Positions 17,374 through 26,755 of a stretch of 62,590 bases of DNA are shown piece by piece. Below the pieces are notes generated by a model. It was not told where the DNA came from, made no database searches, and was given only the letters and a program-made list of their open reading frames with translations. Both the position numbers and the translations under genes were made by a program. The stretch's first letter is position 1. Each line of letters begins with the position of its first letter. This stretch comes from an uncultured Flavonifractor sp. (GTDB lineage: Bacteria > Bacillota > Clostridia > Oscillospirales > Oscillospiraceae), in assembly GCA_944385625.1 (NCBI GenBank), contig CALWXZ010000002.1, positions 1-62,590 on the forward strand, in the 5' to 3' direction.

Positions 17374-18102
17374 TCAGGCTTTGCGGACAAGTTCTTCAAT
17401 GCGGATACTGTCGGAAATATGCAGATTATTGTCCCGATATGCCGCTGGTGTATACCCTACCAGTTTCTTGAAGTACTTATAAAAATTATTGAGGTTTTCA
17501 TATCCGCAGGCGATAGATACTTCTTTAATGCCAACATCTGTCTTTTCCAGCATTTCAACCGCGTTTTTAATTCGGACTCCATGCAGGTAGGCGACAATAC
17601 CCACGCCCATGTGCTTTTTGAAGGTACGTGTCACATGGCTGGCCGTGGTGTAGTACTGCTTAGCCAGCTGGTTTACTTCGATGTTGGTTTGATAATTGGC
17701 CTGGATGTAGGCCAGGATCTCATTTGTGAGCGCATTTTTTGTGAACTTCCATCCGATTGCCTTGCCGACGGAGTGACAGAATGCGTCGTATTCTACCGGC
17801 TTGAGTAAAATGTCCTTGGCCCCCAGTCGAAGGGCTTGCTGTGCGTACTGGAAGGACTCATAGGCTGTGATGATGATATATCTGCAGTTGGGTTCTTCCT
17901 GGATGACCTGGAATCCATTCATACAGGGCATCTGAATGTCTATGAAGACCAGATCAGGGTGCTTGGAGCGAATGAGAGAGAGGGCTGCCGCGCCGTCGTT
18001 TGCGGTACCTACGATTTCAATGGGCAGCTCGCTCTCGGTGATCAGGTGGTGGATCATCATTGCCGCTGCCGGTTCATCATCGGCGATAATTGCTTTTATC
18101 AT
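17374..18102 (-). CDS. Response regulator with AraC-type DNA-binding domain
   Basis: Two-component regulator (242 aa). The receiver domain (about 1-120) has the acidic pocket in IIADDEP, the phosphorylated aspartate in DLVFIDIQMP, and the lysine in LLKPVEY. The C-terminal AraC helix-turn-helix pair (about 130-230) includes LAKQYYTTASHVTRTFKKHMG and ACGYENLNNFYKYFKKLVGYTPAAYR. Its ATG overlaps the stop of the kinase gene by four bases. It most likely controls the AGCS symporter and perhaps dsdA or glyA nearby; no operator was identified. Confidence 0.9.
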   Translation of the reverse strand: MIKAIIADDEPAAAMMIHHLITESELPIEIVGTANDGAAALSLIRSKHPDLVFIDIQMPCMNGFQVIQEEPNCRYIIITAYESFQYAQQALRLGAKDILLKPVEYDAFCHSVGKAIGWKFTKNALTNEILAYIQANYQTNIEVNQLAKQYYTTASHVTRTFKKHMGVGIVAYLHGVRIKNAVEMLEKTDVGIKEVSIACGYENLNNFYKYFKKLVGYTPAAYRDNNLHISDSIRIEELVRKA

Positions 18103-19607
18103 AAAATTCCCTCCCTGTCATTGCCCTGCTTCATGAGGGGAATGGAGATGTTTATGCTGGTCCCGGCTGCGGAATCAGAGGTCATGCAGATGGAAAAATC
18201 ATTTCCATAGGCGTTTTTCAATTTGGAGTAGGTCAGGGACAACCCATGCCCAGAATCATTTCCCATTCCCTCTAACACACGGCTTATCGTAATTTGATCG
18301 ATGGCGACGCCATTATTGGTGATGGTAATGCTCAGGCGGCCATGGTCCTGGATAAATTGCAGCCGGAGACGTTTTGTGCCCGGTAAATCAGCGAACCCGT
18401 GGGTAAAGGCGTTTTCAACAAACGGCTGCAGCAGATTAAAGGGCACCAGGCCGTCCAGTACATCCTCCGGGCAGACCAGCTCTGTCACCAGACTGCTTCC
18501 ATAGCGCAGCTGCTGCATATGAAGATAGGTGCGCAAATATTCCAACTCCTTCCGCAGGGGGACGATCTTCAACTCAACCGATGTGGTATAACGGAACATC
18601 TTGGCCAGATCCACGATGGATTGATATGTGGCGGATTTGTCTCCGCTCAGAGCCTGTGCGGCGATGGCGTTAAGGGTGTTGAACAGGAAGTGCCGGTTAA
18701 TCCGCAGATTGGTCACAGTATTCTGCATGGCCTTCAGGCTGTCCTCCAGATTCTGACGGCTTTGCTGATTCTGGGCAATTACAGAATCCTTGAGATCCAA
18801 GCTGTTGCGCAGGGCGTTGAAGCTGCAAAAGCTGAGGATGCTCTCCACGATATTTTCGGTCCATTTCTGAATGGCCAGCATGGTACCTGCCGGCGTATCG
18901 TACATATCGATCTCTCGGTTGGAACCGGTCCCGCTCAGCAGAATATGGCCGCTGACAATATGCCCCAAAAGATGATCTTTATATTGTATGGTGTGCTGGA
19001 ACACACTGATGCCGTAGGGACAGACTGTAAAGGGACTGATACCGTCTTCCGTGGATGTGGCCTGGAAGCAGGGACACTTGTCAATGTTGTGCTCAGGGTG
19101 GCAGTGCTGAACGCAGTAGGCGGGATACTTGCCTGTCTGCAGTACCAGATTGCCCATATCGTCAAAGATGGCAACGGGCGGGGAAGATGCTCCCTCAATT
19201 TGTCCCCGGATGGCTTCCACGGCGGCATACAGATACCCGCTGAACTGTTCGATGTCGGGCAGCTCATAGGAGCGAGCGCCATGCTTGGCTGTGTAGACTG
19301 TGACCAGAATGTGCTTCACAGGAGCTGATCCGGTATTAATCAGCTGATGAGTCACGTTGGGCGGGATGTAGTAAAACATTCCGGCCTCAAAGGGGTGCTC
19401 TTCGCCGTTGATCACATCAATTCCGGCTCCTTCTATGATGTAGATAAACTGTTCGTTTTGATAATGAATGTGACTCTGCTGCGTTACGTGTGGATTGATG
19501 GTGGCGATCCCGATACTCATTGCATGGTTGGAAGGAGGGAGGTCGTCATCGTTAAGCCATTGAATCTGTCCCCACGTGGTCTTTTGAATCTTCACGAAAT
19601 ATGTCAC
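18099..19607 (-). CDS. Sensor histidine kinase with cupin and PocR-like input domains
   Basis: Cytoplasmic LytS/YesM-type kinase (502 aa) with two ligand-sensing modules. Residues about 30-110 form a cupin with metal ligands in SHIHYQNE and THQL. Residues about 120-260 look like a PocR domain, with a cysteine cluster (YCVQHCH, CPCFQ, VCPYG) and GHIVSG. A coiled coil leads to the phosphorylated histidine in NRHFLFNTLNAI (about 306) and the ATPase domain (LLQPFVENAFTHGF, GHGLSLTYSKL). No membrane segments are seen, so the signal is intracellular. It is co-translated with the response regulator. The cupin-PocR-kinase order is unusual to me. Confidence 0.88.
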   Translation of the reverse strand: MTYFVKIQKTTWGQIQWLNDDDLPPSNHAMSIGIATINPHVTQQSHIHYQNEQFIYIIEGAGIDVINGEEHPFEAGMFYYIPPNVTHQLINTGSAPVKHILVTVYTAKHGARSYELPDIEQFSGYLYAAVEAIRGQIEGASSPPVAIFDDMGNLVLQTGKYPAYCVQHCHPEHNIDKCPCFQATSTEDGISPFTVCPYGISVFQHTIQYKDHLLGHIVSGHILLSGTGSNREIDMYDTPAGTMLAIQKWTENIVESILSFCSFNALRNSLDLKDSVIAQNQQSRQNLEDSLKAMQNTVTNLRINRHFLFNTLNAIAAQALSGDKSATYQSIVDLAKMFRYTTSVELKIVPLRKELEYLRTYLHMQQLRYGSSLVTELVCPEDVLDGLVPFNLLQPFVENAFTHGFADLPGTKRLRLQFIQDHGRLSITITNNGVAIDQITISRVLEGMGNDSGHGLSLTYSKLKNAYGNDFSICMTSDSAAGTSINISIPLMKQGNDREGIL

Positions 19608-19736
19608 CCCTTCAGTCTGAAAACATAGCGTAGATTTGACTTATTTCCAGTATTGGCTCTATATAGCGGTTTGTCAAGAATCCAACCACGCAATATTTTA
19701 CGGGCGGTCCGCCGGGGCTGCGGTAGAACGGGCGGA

Positions 19737-19767
19737 GGGGCTGCTGCACTTATCGTGCGACAGCCCC
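19737..19767. terminator. Possible terminator between dsdA and the kinase gene
   Basis: An interrupted stem, GGGGCTG-ct-GCAC / GTGC-ga-CAGCCCC with loop TTATC, lies about 70 bp past the dsdA stop. There is no clear T-run on the minus strand. Confidence 0.35.
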
Positions 19768-19838
19768 CCGTTGCTTTGTATGCCATATTTTGAATAGGAC
19801 CGTCAGGTCTTTCCGGATATTGCGGCATCTTCGACCTC

Positions 19839-21164
19839 TTACAGATAGGTGTTGAGATAGATTTCTTTTTCCTTTTCAGGAACCATGCTGCCGCCAGTAG
19901 CCCAGGCAATGTGGCAGGCATTCTTCATCCGCTCCTCGGTCAGGCCCCATTTTTGCAGCAGGCCACCCAACCGTTTGAGATTTACCGGCCCCTGGAAGGC
20001 GGCACAGGCAGAGGGCTCAATGAAAATATGCTCCAAATCCAACAGAGCTCTCATGTAATCGAAAAGTATTCCATCCTGAACGGTAAACATACCGGCCACC
20101 ATTCGCTCCACAGTTTTTCCCACAAATTTGGAAGGACGGCCGACAGCAAGTCCATCCGCGCTGGTCAGTCCGGTCAGCCCCACGTCCTGGACGCTGATAT
20201 CGCTGTGGAGTCCGGTTGACATACCAAGCAGCATACAGGGGGCCTGTACCGGCTCCACGAAGAAGCAGAACACATGGTCTCCAAAGCATTCCTTCAGCCC
20301 GAAGGTGATTCCACCGGGGGCTCCGCCCACACCGCAGGGCAGATAGACCAGCAAAGGATGCTCCGCATCCACAGGGATGTTTTTTTCATCCAGCTGCCGC
20401 TTCAGCCGCCGCGCGGCCACCGCGTATCCAAGAAACAGTGCCGTGGAGTTTTCGTCATCCACAAAATAGCTGTATGGATCTTGCTCGGCCAATTTACGGC
20501 CCTCTTCCACAGCCTTGCTGTAGTCGGAGGCATATTCAATGACCTGAACGCCCTTGGCGCGAAGAAGATCCTTTTTCCACTGTTTGGCGTCTGCTGACAT
20601 ATGTACGGTAACCCGGTATCCGATGGCGGCGCTCATGATGCCGATGCTGAGTCCAAGATTGCCGGTGGAACCCACGTGGATGGCATATCGATTAAAGAAC
20701 GAACGGAATTCAGGAGTGGCGAAACGATCATAGCAGTCATTTGTCTTGATAAGCCCGTTTTCCAGTGCCAATTCCTCGGAATGCTTGAGGACCTCATAGA
20801 TCCCGCCGCGCGCTTTGACGGAGCCTGCGATAGCCAGGTGACTGTCCTGCTTCAGCATGAGGCGCCCGGCCAATTCGGCCTGCCACCTGCTGTTGAGCGC
20901 ATCTGCCATGGCAGGAATTTCAATCAGAGGTGACTCAATGAGCCCGCCCTGGGGGCGTGTTTCCGGGTAGCACGCCATAATAAAGGGGGCAAAGCGGAGC
21001 AGCCTGTTTTCCGCATCATCAATATCTGCGCTGGTGAGCGGCAGGGTGGACCTCACCTGTTGGTAGGGGGCATACTTGGGATTTTCCCATGCAACTTCCC
21101 GCTTCTGACTGATATCAGCCACTACAGGAGCGATTCGAATGAGATTGTTGAGATTATAACTCAT
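19839..21164 (-). CDS. dsdA: D-serine ammonia-lyase
   Basis: PLP enzyme (441 aa, the usual DsdA length) converting D-serine to pyruvate and ammonia. The Schiff-base lysine lies in GSVKARGGIYEVLKHSE, the phosphate loop is VGSTGNLGLSIGI, and a second glycine loop is PCGVGGAPGGITFGL; ADGLAVGRPS and the C-terminal IEPSACAAF are also typical. It runs opposite to glyA across a 301-bp intergenic region. GGACGGAG precedes its ATG. In this cluster it supplies pyruvate from D-serine, while SHMT and the folate enzymes take the C1 branch. Confidence 0.93.
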   Translation of the reverse strand: MSYNLNNLIRIAPVVADISQKREVAWENPKYAPYQQVRSTLPLTSADIDDAENRLLRFAPFIMACYPETRPQGGLIESPLIEIPAMADALNSRWQAELAGRLMLKQDSHLAIAGSVKARGGIYEVLKHSEELALENGLIKTNDCYDRFATPEFRSFFNRYAIHVGSTGNLGLSIGIMSAAIGYRVTVHMSADAKQWKKDLLRAKGVQVIEYASDYSKAVEEGRKLAEQDPYSYFVDDENSTALFLGYAVAARRLKRQLDEKNIPVDAEHPLLVYLPCGVGGAPGGITFGLKECFGDHVFCFFVEPVQAPCMLLGMSTGLHSDISVQDVGLTGLTSADGLAVGRPSKFVGKTVERMVAGMFTVQDGILFDYMRALLDLEHIFIEPSACAAFQGPVNLKRLGGLLQKWGLTEERMKNACHIAWATGGSMVPEKEKEIYLNTYL

Positions 21165-21465
21165 ATCTCGTCTCCGTCCTTTCCAACATCCTATGATGTT
21201 AAATGAATATATAAATAATCTAGCATAGATTTACAGAAGGAGAAATGATGAAAACCGCCTTTTAATTGATTATTTTTTCCCATTATCGGGACAAAACGTG
21301 GGCAGTAATGGATATGGTGCAAGAGGTCAATTTCCATAAATCAGAGCGCAGTTTTCAGAATTATTTTATACGACACGCCATGGTAGAATGCATCCAGAAC
21401 AGCGGAACACCACCCGATAAGAAATCATACACCGCCAACAACAAATAAGAAAAGGGGTAATTGCT
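21165..21465. promoter_or_regulatory. Divergent promoter region between dsdA and glyA
   Basis: AT-rich 301-bp spacer that must carry promoters for both flanking genes. Plausible -10-like TATA stretches occur near 21210-21225 (minus) and 21365-21372 (plus), but no pair with a good -35 stands out. A GAAGGAG followed by a six-codon frame (ATGATGAAA...) at 21245-21265 could be a leader peptide or chance. Confidence 0.35.
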
Positions 21466-22722
21466 ATGTTGAAACACACCCGCGTGTCCGACCCTGAGCT
21501 GTACCAGCTGGTGGAGGCTGAACTGACCCGGCAGGAGCGCAACATTGAGATGATCGCGTCCGAGAGCACCGCGCCCCTCGACGTGATGGAACTGACCGGC
21601 AGCGTGTTTACCAACAAGACCCTGGAGGGTTATCCCGGCGGCCGCTACCAGGCGGGCAGCGAGATTGCCGACCAGGTGGAGCGTCTGGCCTGTGAGCGTG
21701 CCAAGGCTCTGTTTGGCGCTGAGCACGCCAATATTCAGTCCTATTCCGGCTCCACTGCCAACTACACTGTTTTCGCATCCATTCTGGAGGTTGGCGATAA
21801 GATCCTCTCCATGGATCTGGATCAGGGCGGTCATCTGACCCACGGCAGCCCGGCCAACTGGACCTCCAAGATGTATAACCACGTCTTTTACGGCTGCAAC
21901 AAGGAGACCGAGCAGATTGACTATGATGCCCTGGAGGAGACGGCCCACCGGGAGAAGCCCAAGCTGATCATCTGCGGTGCCAGCTCCTATCCGCGGCTGA
22001 TCGATTATGAGCGTATCGGCAAGATCGCCGCAGATGTGGGTGCCTACTCCATGTGCGACATGGCTCACGTAGCCGGCCTGGTGGCTGCCAAGGTGATCCC
22101 CAGCCCCTTCCCCTACATGGACTTCGTCTCCTCCTCCACCACCAAGACCTTCTGCTCCGCCAGAAGCGGTATGGTGTTCTGTAAGGAGAAGTATGCAAAG
22201 ATCCTGGATCGCGGCACCTTCCCCGGCTGCCTCGGCTCTATTCAGCTGAACACCATGGCCGCCAAGTGCTGGAGCTTCAAATACGCAGCTACCCAGGAGT
22301 TCCATGATACCATGGTCCAGGTGGTCAAGAACTCCCAGCATCTGGCGAAGGCCCTGCAGGAGCGTGGGTTCCGTGTCGTCAGCGGCGGTTCGGATAACCA
22401 CCTGAACGTGGTTGATCTGCGCGGCAAGGGTGTCACCGGCAAGCAGATGCAGATTGCTCTGGACAAGGCGGGTATCACGGTCAACAAGCAGATGATTCCC
22501 TATGATCCCCAGAAGCCCTGGATCACCAGTGGTATGCGGATCGGCACTACCTCCATCACCCAGCGCGGCCTGCGAGAGCCCGAGATCGATGTCATTGCGG
22601 ACATCATCGACAAGGTCACCAACGCCCCTGAGGATGAGGCCAACATTGCCGCCTGCCGGAAGCAGGCTATGGATCTGATTTCCGGGTTCCCGCTCTATCC
22701 CGCCGGTTCCTTTGACGATTAA
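21466..22722 (+). CDS. glyA: Divergent serine hydroxymethyltransferase
   Basis: PLP enzyme (418 aa) of the SHMT family, expected to interconvert serine and glycine with THF/methylene-THF. Overall family motifs are present ([44 protein letters not shown]). Several active-site positions differ from textbook SHMT: the histidine before the PLP lysine in THKT is threonine (STTKTF, Lys227), RGPRGG is CSARSG, RYYGG is RYQAG, and QPHSGSQAN is QSYSGSTAN. It heads the plus-strand C1 operon with fhs 11 bases downstream. It may act on D-serine, glycine plus formaldehyde or an alpha-methyl amino acid. AAAAGGGG lies before the ATG. Confidence 0.85.
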   Translation: MLKHTRVSDPELYQLVEAELTRQERNIEMIASESTAPLDVMELTGSVFTNKTLEGYPGGRYQAGSEIADQVERLACERAKALFGAEHANIQSYSGSTANYTVFASILEVGDKILSMDLDQGGHLTHGSPANWTSKMYNHVFYGCNKETEQIDYDALEETAHREKPKLIICGASSYPRLIDYERIGKIAADVGAYSMCDMAHVAGLVAAKVIPSPFPYMDFVSSSTTKTFCSARSGMVFCKEKYAKILDRGTFPGCLGSIQLNTMAAKCWSFKYAATQEFHDTMVQVVKNSQHLAKALQERGFRVVSGGSDNHLNVVDLRGKGVTGKQMQIALDKAGITVNKQMIPYDPQKPWITSGMRIGTTSITQRGLREPEIDVIADIIDKVTNAPEDEANIAACRKQAMDLISGFPLYPAGSFDD

Positions 22723-22733
22723 GGAGGACAAGC

Positions 22734-24404
22734 ATGAAAACGGATATTGAGATTGCCCAGGAATCCACGATGCTGCCCATCGCTGAGGTTGCCAAGTCCA
22801 TCGGTATTTCCGAGGATCAGCTGGAGAACTACGGCAAGTACAAGGCCAAAGTGGATATCCACGCCCTGAAGGATCTGCCCCGCAAGTCCAAGCTGGTGCT
22901 GGTAACCGCCATCAGTCCCACGCCCGCCGGTGAAGGCAAGACCACTACCTCCGTGGGCCTGGCCGATGCGCTGAACAAGATCGGCAAGAAGACCATTGTC
23001 TGCCTGCGCGAGCCCTCCCTGGGCCCCGTGTTCGGCGTCAAGGGCGGCGCTGCCGGCGGTGGTTATGCCCAGGTTGTGCCCATGGAGGACATCAATCTCC
23101 ACTTTACCGGTGACTTTAACGCCATCGGTATTGCCAACAATCTGCTCTCCGCCCTGATCGACAACCATATCCAGCAGGGTAACGCTCTGGACATTGATAC
23201 CCGCCAGATCACCTGGAAGCGTGTGGTGGACATGAATGACCGACAGCTGCGTCACATTGTCTGCGGTCTGGGCGGCAAGACCAGCGGCGTGCCCCGTGAG
23301 GACGGCTTCGATATTGTAGTGGCCTCCGAGATTATGGCTGTGCTGTGTCTGGCCACCGGTCTGGCCGACATGAAGCAGCGCCTGGCCAAGATGGTTGTGG
23401 CATACAGCCGTGCCGGAAATCCCATCACAGCCCATGACCTGAAGGCTGAGGGCGCTATGGCCGCTGTCCTGAAGGACGCTATCAAACCCAACCTGGTCCA
23501 GACTCTGGAGCATACCCCGGCCTTCATCCACGGAGGACCTTTCGCCAATATTGCCCACGGCTGCAACTCCATCCAGGCCACTGAGACCGCCATGAAGCTG
23601 GCGGATTACACCGTCACCGAAGCCGGATTTGCTGCTGACTTGGGCGCTGAGAAGTTCCTGGACATCAAGTGCCGGGCCGGCGGCTTCCATCCCGACGCCG
23701 TGGTCATCGTGGCCACTGTCCGGGCCCTCAAGTATCACGGCGGCGTGCCCAAGGCCGATCTGAACAACGAGAATCTGGAGGCGCTGGAGAAGGGCCTGCC
23801 CAACCTGCTGCAGCACGTGGACAACGTGAAGAATGTCTACGGCCTGCCCTGCGTGGTGGCCATCAATGCTTTCCCTACCGACACCGAGGCGGAGCTGAAG
23901 CTGGTGGAGGAGAAGTGCAGGGAGCAGGGGGTCAACGTCCGCCTATCCGAGGTGTGGGCCAAGGGCGGCGAGGGCGGAAAGGCTCTGGCCGAGGAGGTTG
24001 TCCGACTGGCGGAGGACCCCACCAACGATCACTTCCGGTTTGTCTATGACGCGGAAGACACCATTGAGAACAAACTCAATGCCATTGCAACCAAGGTCTA
24101 CCGTGCTGACGGCGTGTCCATCACCGCCGCCGCCAAGAAGCAGATCCAGCAGCTGACCGAGCTGGGCTTTGACAAGATGCCCATCTGCATGGCCAAGACC
24201 CAGTTCTCGTTCTCCGACGATCAGACCAAACTGGGAGCTCCCCGCGGCTTCAAGATCACCATTCGTGAGGTGAAGGTCAACGCCGGTGCCGGCTTCCTGG
24301 TGGCAAAGACCGGCGACATCATGACCATGCCCGGCCTGCCCAAGGCGCCCGCTTCCGAGCGCATCGACATCGACGAGAATGGTAAGATCACGGGGCTGTT
24401 TTAA
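22734..24404 (+). CDS. fhs: Formate-tetrahydrofolate ligase
   Basis: ATP-dependent ligase joining formate and THF to 10-formyl-THF; in amino-acid fermenters it can run in reverse to make ATP. The 556-aa length is standard. The P-loop is [10 protein letters not shown], and [20 protein letters not shown] and [11 protein letters not shown] follow as in all family members; the C terminus ends [23 protein letters not shown] precedes the ATG, 11 bases after glyA, and a strong terminator follows. The cluster with SHMT, FolD, FchA and a formate channel fits conversion of serine or glycine C1 units to exported formate. Confidence 0.95.
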   Translation: MKTDIEIAQESTMLPIAEVAKSIGISEDQLENYGKYKAKVDIHALKDLPRKSKLVLVTAISPTPAGEGKTTTSVGLADALNKIGKKTIVCLREPSLGPVFGVKGGAAGGGYAQVVPMEDINLHFTGDFNAIGIANNLLSALIDNHIQQGNALDIDTRQITWKRVVDMNDRQLRHIVCGLGGKTSGVPREDGFDIVVASEIMAVLCLATGLADMKQRLAKMVVAYSRAGNPITAHDLKAEGAMAAVLKDAIKPNLVQTLEHTPAFIHGGPFANIAHGCNSIQATETAMKLADYTVTEAGFAADLGAEKFLDIKCRAGGFHPDAVVIVATVRALKYHGGVPKADLNNENLEALEKGLPNLLQHVDNVKNVYGLPCVVAINAFPTDTEAELKLVEEKCREQGVNVRLSEVWAKGGEGGKALAEEVVRLAEDPTNDHFRFVYDAEDTIENKLNAIATKVYRADGVSITAAAKKQIQQLTELGFDKMPICMAKTQFSFSDDQTKLGAPRGFKITIREVKVNAGAGFLVAKTGDIMTMPGLPKAPASERIDIDENGKITGLF

Positions 24405-24426
24405 TCTGACCACCGGCGAAGTCATC

Positions 24427-24466
24427 AGCGCCGCCCGCGTTTCGGTGCGGGCGGCGCTATTTTTAT
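24427..24466 (+). terminator. Rho-independent terminator after fhs
   Basis: A perfect 12-bp GC-rich stem AGCGCCGCCCGC/GCGGGCGGCGCT with an eight-base loop is followed by ATTTTTAT. It ends or attenuates the glyA-fhs transcript before fchA. Confidence 0.9.
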
Positions 24467-24486
24467 AAGATGTTAGGAGGGTTACT

Positions 24487-25119
24487 GTGAGCGAACCGTT
24501 GATCGGCCAGACCTGCCAAGCATTTGCTTCCGCTTTGGCCTCCCGAGAGCCTGTCCCCGGCGGTGGAGGTGCTGCCGCAATGGCCGGTGTACTGGGCACG
24601 GCCCTATGCTCCATGGTGGCAAATTTTACGGCTGGGAACAAGAAGTATGTAGGGGTAGAAAGTGACATTCAGCGTATTTTGTGTCAGGCTGAAGAGATCC
24701 GATTTCAATTTTTGAAACTGGTGGACGAAGATGCCCGGGCATTTGCCCCCCTGGCCCGGGCCTATGCAATTCCCAAGGACAACCCCTGTAGGGCTGAGGT
24801 GCTGGAGAAAGCCACTCTCGGAGCGTGTCAGGCGCCCATTTCCATCACGAGAACCAGCTGCAAAGCGATTGAACTGTTGGAAGAGATACTGGATAAGGGC
24901 AATACGGCGCTGCTCTCCGACGTAGGATGTGGAGCCTGGCTTTGTCAGGCTGCCCTACAGTGTGCATATTTGAATGTCTGCGTCAATACCTCAGCATTGC
25001 AAAACAGAGAAACAGCAGAAAAAATCGAGCAGGAAATGGACCGCCTTCTGCTGCTGTTTTCACCCAGAGCACAGACAATTGCTGCGGAAGTGAGCCGCCG
25101 GCTTCGGAAAGGAAAATAA
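24487..25119 (+). CDS. fchA: Methenyl-THF cyclohydrolase (FchA, cyclodeaminase family)
   Basis: Cyclodeaminase/cyclohydrolase family enzyme (210 aa) that opens methenyl-THF to 10-formyl-THF. The typical N-terminal motif is VPGGGGAAAMAGVLGTAL, with MVANFTAGNKKY after it and a helical C-terminal half. GTG 24487 is chosen because TTAGGAGGG ends six bases before it. The next gene, a FolD, appears to have lost its cyclohydrolase residues, so FchA probably supplies that activity. Formiminotetrahydrofolate cyclodeaminase is the alternative reading, but no formimino-transferase is nearby. Confidence 0.85.
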   Translation: MSEPLIGQTCQAFASALASREPVPGGGGAAAMAGVLGTALCSMVANFTAGNKKYVGVESDIQRILCQAEEIRFQFLKLVDEDARAFAPLARAYAIPKDNPCRAEVLEKATLGACQAPISITRTSCKAIELLEEILDKGNTALLSDVGCGAWLCQAALQCAYLNVCVNTSALQNRETAEKIEQEMDRLLLLFSPRAQTIAAEVSRRLRKGK

Positions 25120-25122
25120 AGT

Positions 25123-25980
25123 ATGGCAAAGTTGTTAAAAGGAGCGCCGGTTGCAGAGGCCTTGAGTGAATCTCTTGTAAAACGTGTCCATGAATTAAAT
25201 GGAAAAGGAATCACGCCTACCCTGGCCATTATTCGGGTAGGGGAGCGTCCGGCAGATATCGCTTATGAACGCGGAGCATCCAAGCGGTGTGAAAAAATAG
25301 GCGTAAATGTGATTCGATTCCTTCTGCCGGAAGACTGCAGCAAGGAAGAACTTCTGGATACCATCAAGACGGTCAACCGCAGCCCCCTGATTCATGGCTG
25401 CCTGATGTTCCGGCCTCTGCCGGATAAACAGATGGAGGAGGAAGCGGCGAATCTGCTGGATCCGTCAAAGGATGTGGACGGCTTCACCGCAGGCTCACTG
25501 GGTGATATCTTTATCGGCAGAGAGGGGGGCTTCCCTCCGTGTACCGCCCAGGCCTGTATGGAAATTCTGGACTATTACGGATATGACGTAAAAAGTGCCA
25601 GAGTGACGGTGGTTGGCGCCAGCCTGGTGATTGGAAAGCCGGTAGGTATGATGCTGCTGAATCGCTGCGCCACCCTGACCACTTGCCACATCGACACCAT
25701 TGACACCGCATCTCACTGCCGAAACGCGCAGATTTTGATTTCTGCTGCAGGTTGTGCCAGATTGGTAACCAAGGACTATGTGTCTCCCGGTCAGGTAGTG
25801 CTGGATGTGGGCATCAATCGGGATCAGGATGGCAAAATGTGCGGAGATGTGGCATTTGATGAGGTGGAACCTATTGTCGAGGCCATTACGCCTGTTCCCG
25901 GCGGTGTGGGTACTGTTACATCCACTGTGCTGGTAAAGCAGGTGGTGGAGGCCGCAGAGCGGGCCGAGAGGGCGAAATGA
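25123..25980 (+). CDS. folD: Methylene-THF dehydrogenase (FolD family), likely without cyclohydrolase activity
   Basis: FolD-fold protein (285 aa) oxidising methylene-THF to methenyl-THF with NAD(P). The nucleotide site GASLVIGKPVG, DVDGF and the C-terminal TPVPGGVGTVT are intact. In bifunctional FolD a tyrosine is followed four residues later by the essential lysine (Tyr50/Lys54 in E. coli). Here Tyr48 is followed by Ala52, and the catalytic glutamine of VQLPLP is phenylalanine (MFRPLP, Phe96). Both losses point to a dehydrogenase-only enzyme. It lies three bases after fchA and its stop overlaps the next start by four bases. Confidence 0.9.
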   Translation: MAKLLKGAPVAEALSESLVKRVHELNGKGITPTLAIIRVGERPADIAYERGASKRCEKIGVNVIRFLLPEDCSKEELLDTIKTVNRSPLIHGCLMFRPLPDKQMEEEAANLLDPSKDVDGFTAGSLGDIFIGREGGFPPCTAQACMEILDYYGYDVKSARVTVVGASLVIGKPVGMMLLNRCATLTTCHIDTIDTASHCRNAQILISAAGCARLVTKDYVSPGQVVLDVGINRDQDGKMCGDVAFDEVEPIVEAITPVPGGVGTVTSTVLVKQVVEAAERAERAK

Positions 25981-26603
25981 AGTGGCTGAGTACTTTTCTT
26001 TCCGCGGTACTTGCGGGAATGATGATTGGGATAGGCGGGACGGTATTTCTTTCCATTGATAACAAGGTGCTGGGGGCGGCACTGTTTACAGTGGGCCTGT
26101 TCACCATCTGCGTCTTTAGCCTGTCCTTGTTTACCGGGAAGATTTGCTATCTGCTGGATCACGATTTGTCTTATGCGCTAAGCATCCCGGTGATCTGGCT
26201 GGGTAATTTGGCTGGGACGTGGGCTGCTGCAAGACTCATGTTAGGCACTCGGTATGGTGCATTCCTTGCTGAGCGCGCAGCGGGACTGTGTCAGGTCAAA
26301 TTATCTGATAATGGCTTAAGTATTTTTATACTGGCGGCCTTTTGTAATATTATGATCTACATCGCGGTGGAGAACTATAATCATCACCCTCATGAGATAT
26401 GTAAATATTTGGCCCTTTTCCTGGGCGTTATCATTTTTATTCTCTGTGGATTTGAACACTGTGTAGCCAATATGTTCTATTTTTCGCTTGCGGGAGCATG
26501 GAGCGGTACGGCGGTACGTCAGATGTTCTTTATGACGCTTGGCAACGCCATAGGAGGATTACTCCTGCCGATAGTACGCGCTTGGATCAAAGATCGTGTA
26601 TAA
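25977..26603 (+). CDS. Formate/nitrite transporter family protein (FocA/NirC-like)
   Basis: Membrane protein (208 aa, about six segments) of the formate/nitrite channel family, shorter than FocA. Family features are the ALFTVGLFTICVF and SLFTGKICYL segments, IWLGNLAGTW, and the C-terminal CGFEHCVANMFYFSLAG with its conserved histidine and NMF. It starts within the folD stop (ATGA), so it is translationally coupled to the C1 enzymes. This context supports formate release from the Fhs reaction. Confidence 0.88.
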   Translation: MKWLSTFLSAVLAGMMIGIGGTVFLSIDNKVLGAALFTVGLFTICVFSLSLFTGKICYLLDHDLSYALSIPVIWLGNLAGTWAAARLMLGTRYGAFLAERAAGLCQVKLSDNGLSIFILAAFCNIMIYIAVENYNHHPHEICKYLALFLGVIIFILCGFEHCVANMFYFSLAGAWSGTAVRQMFFMTLGNAIGGLLLPIVRAWIKDRV

Positions 26604-26611
26604 CAATCATT

Positions 26612-26706
26612 TGCAGAGTAGGCGTCATGCGTCAAGTGCCGACAGATGGGAGGTTGCTGCCGGACGAAGGGACTGGACCCGCGTTATGACGTCCGCATCC
26701 GCTGCC
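26612..26706 (+). ncRNA. Tetrahydrofolate (THF) riboswitch
   Basis: The segment contains the conserved landmarks of the folT-type THF aptamer in order: AGAGTAG, GCGTCAAGTG, GGGA, GACGAAG and GCATCCGCTGCC. A closing stem pairs GCAG (26613-26616) with CTGC (26702-26705), and GGCGTCAT pairs with ATGACGTCC. It lies 50 bases before the folT start, with the AAGGAGG ribosome site between, so folate would reduce folT (and the downstream folC fusion) expression, most likely at translation initiation. Confidence 0.85.
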
Positions 26707-26755
26707 ACAATGAGCTGCCTGCTTATGTGGCATTCATGTAAGGAGGTTTTTAGCT

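Noticed and set aside
21245..21265. Six-codon leader peptide before glyA
   Set aside because: It has a fair ribosome site but no attenuator structure or repeated regulatory codons; mentioned only in the intergenic entry.
21361..23816. Minus-strand frames opposite glyA and fhs
   Set aside because: Antisense shadows of two well-conserved enzymes; composition is unlike real proteins.
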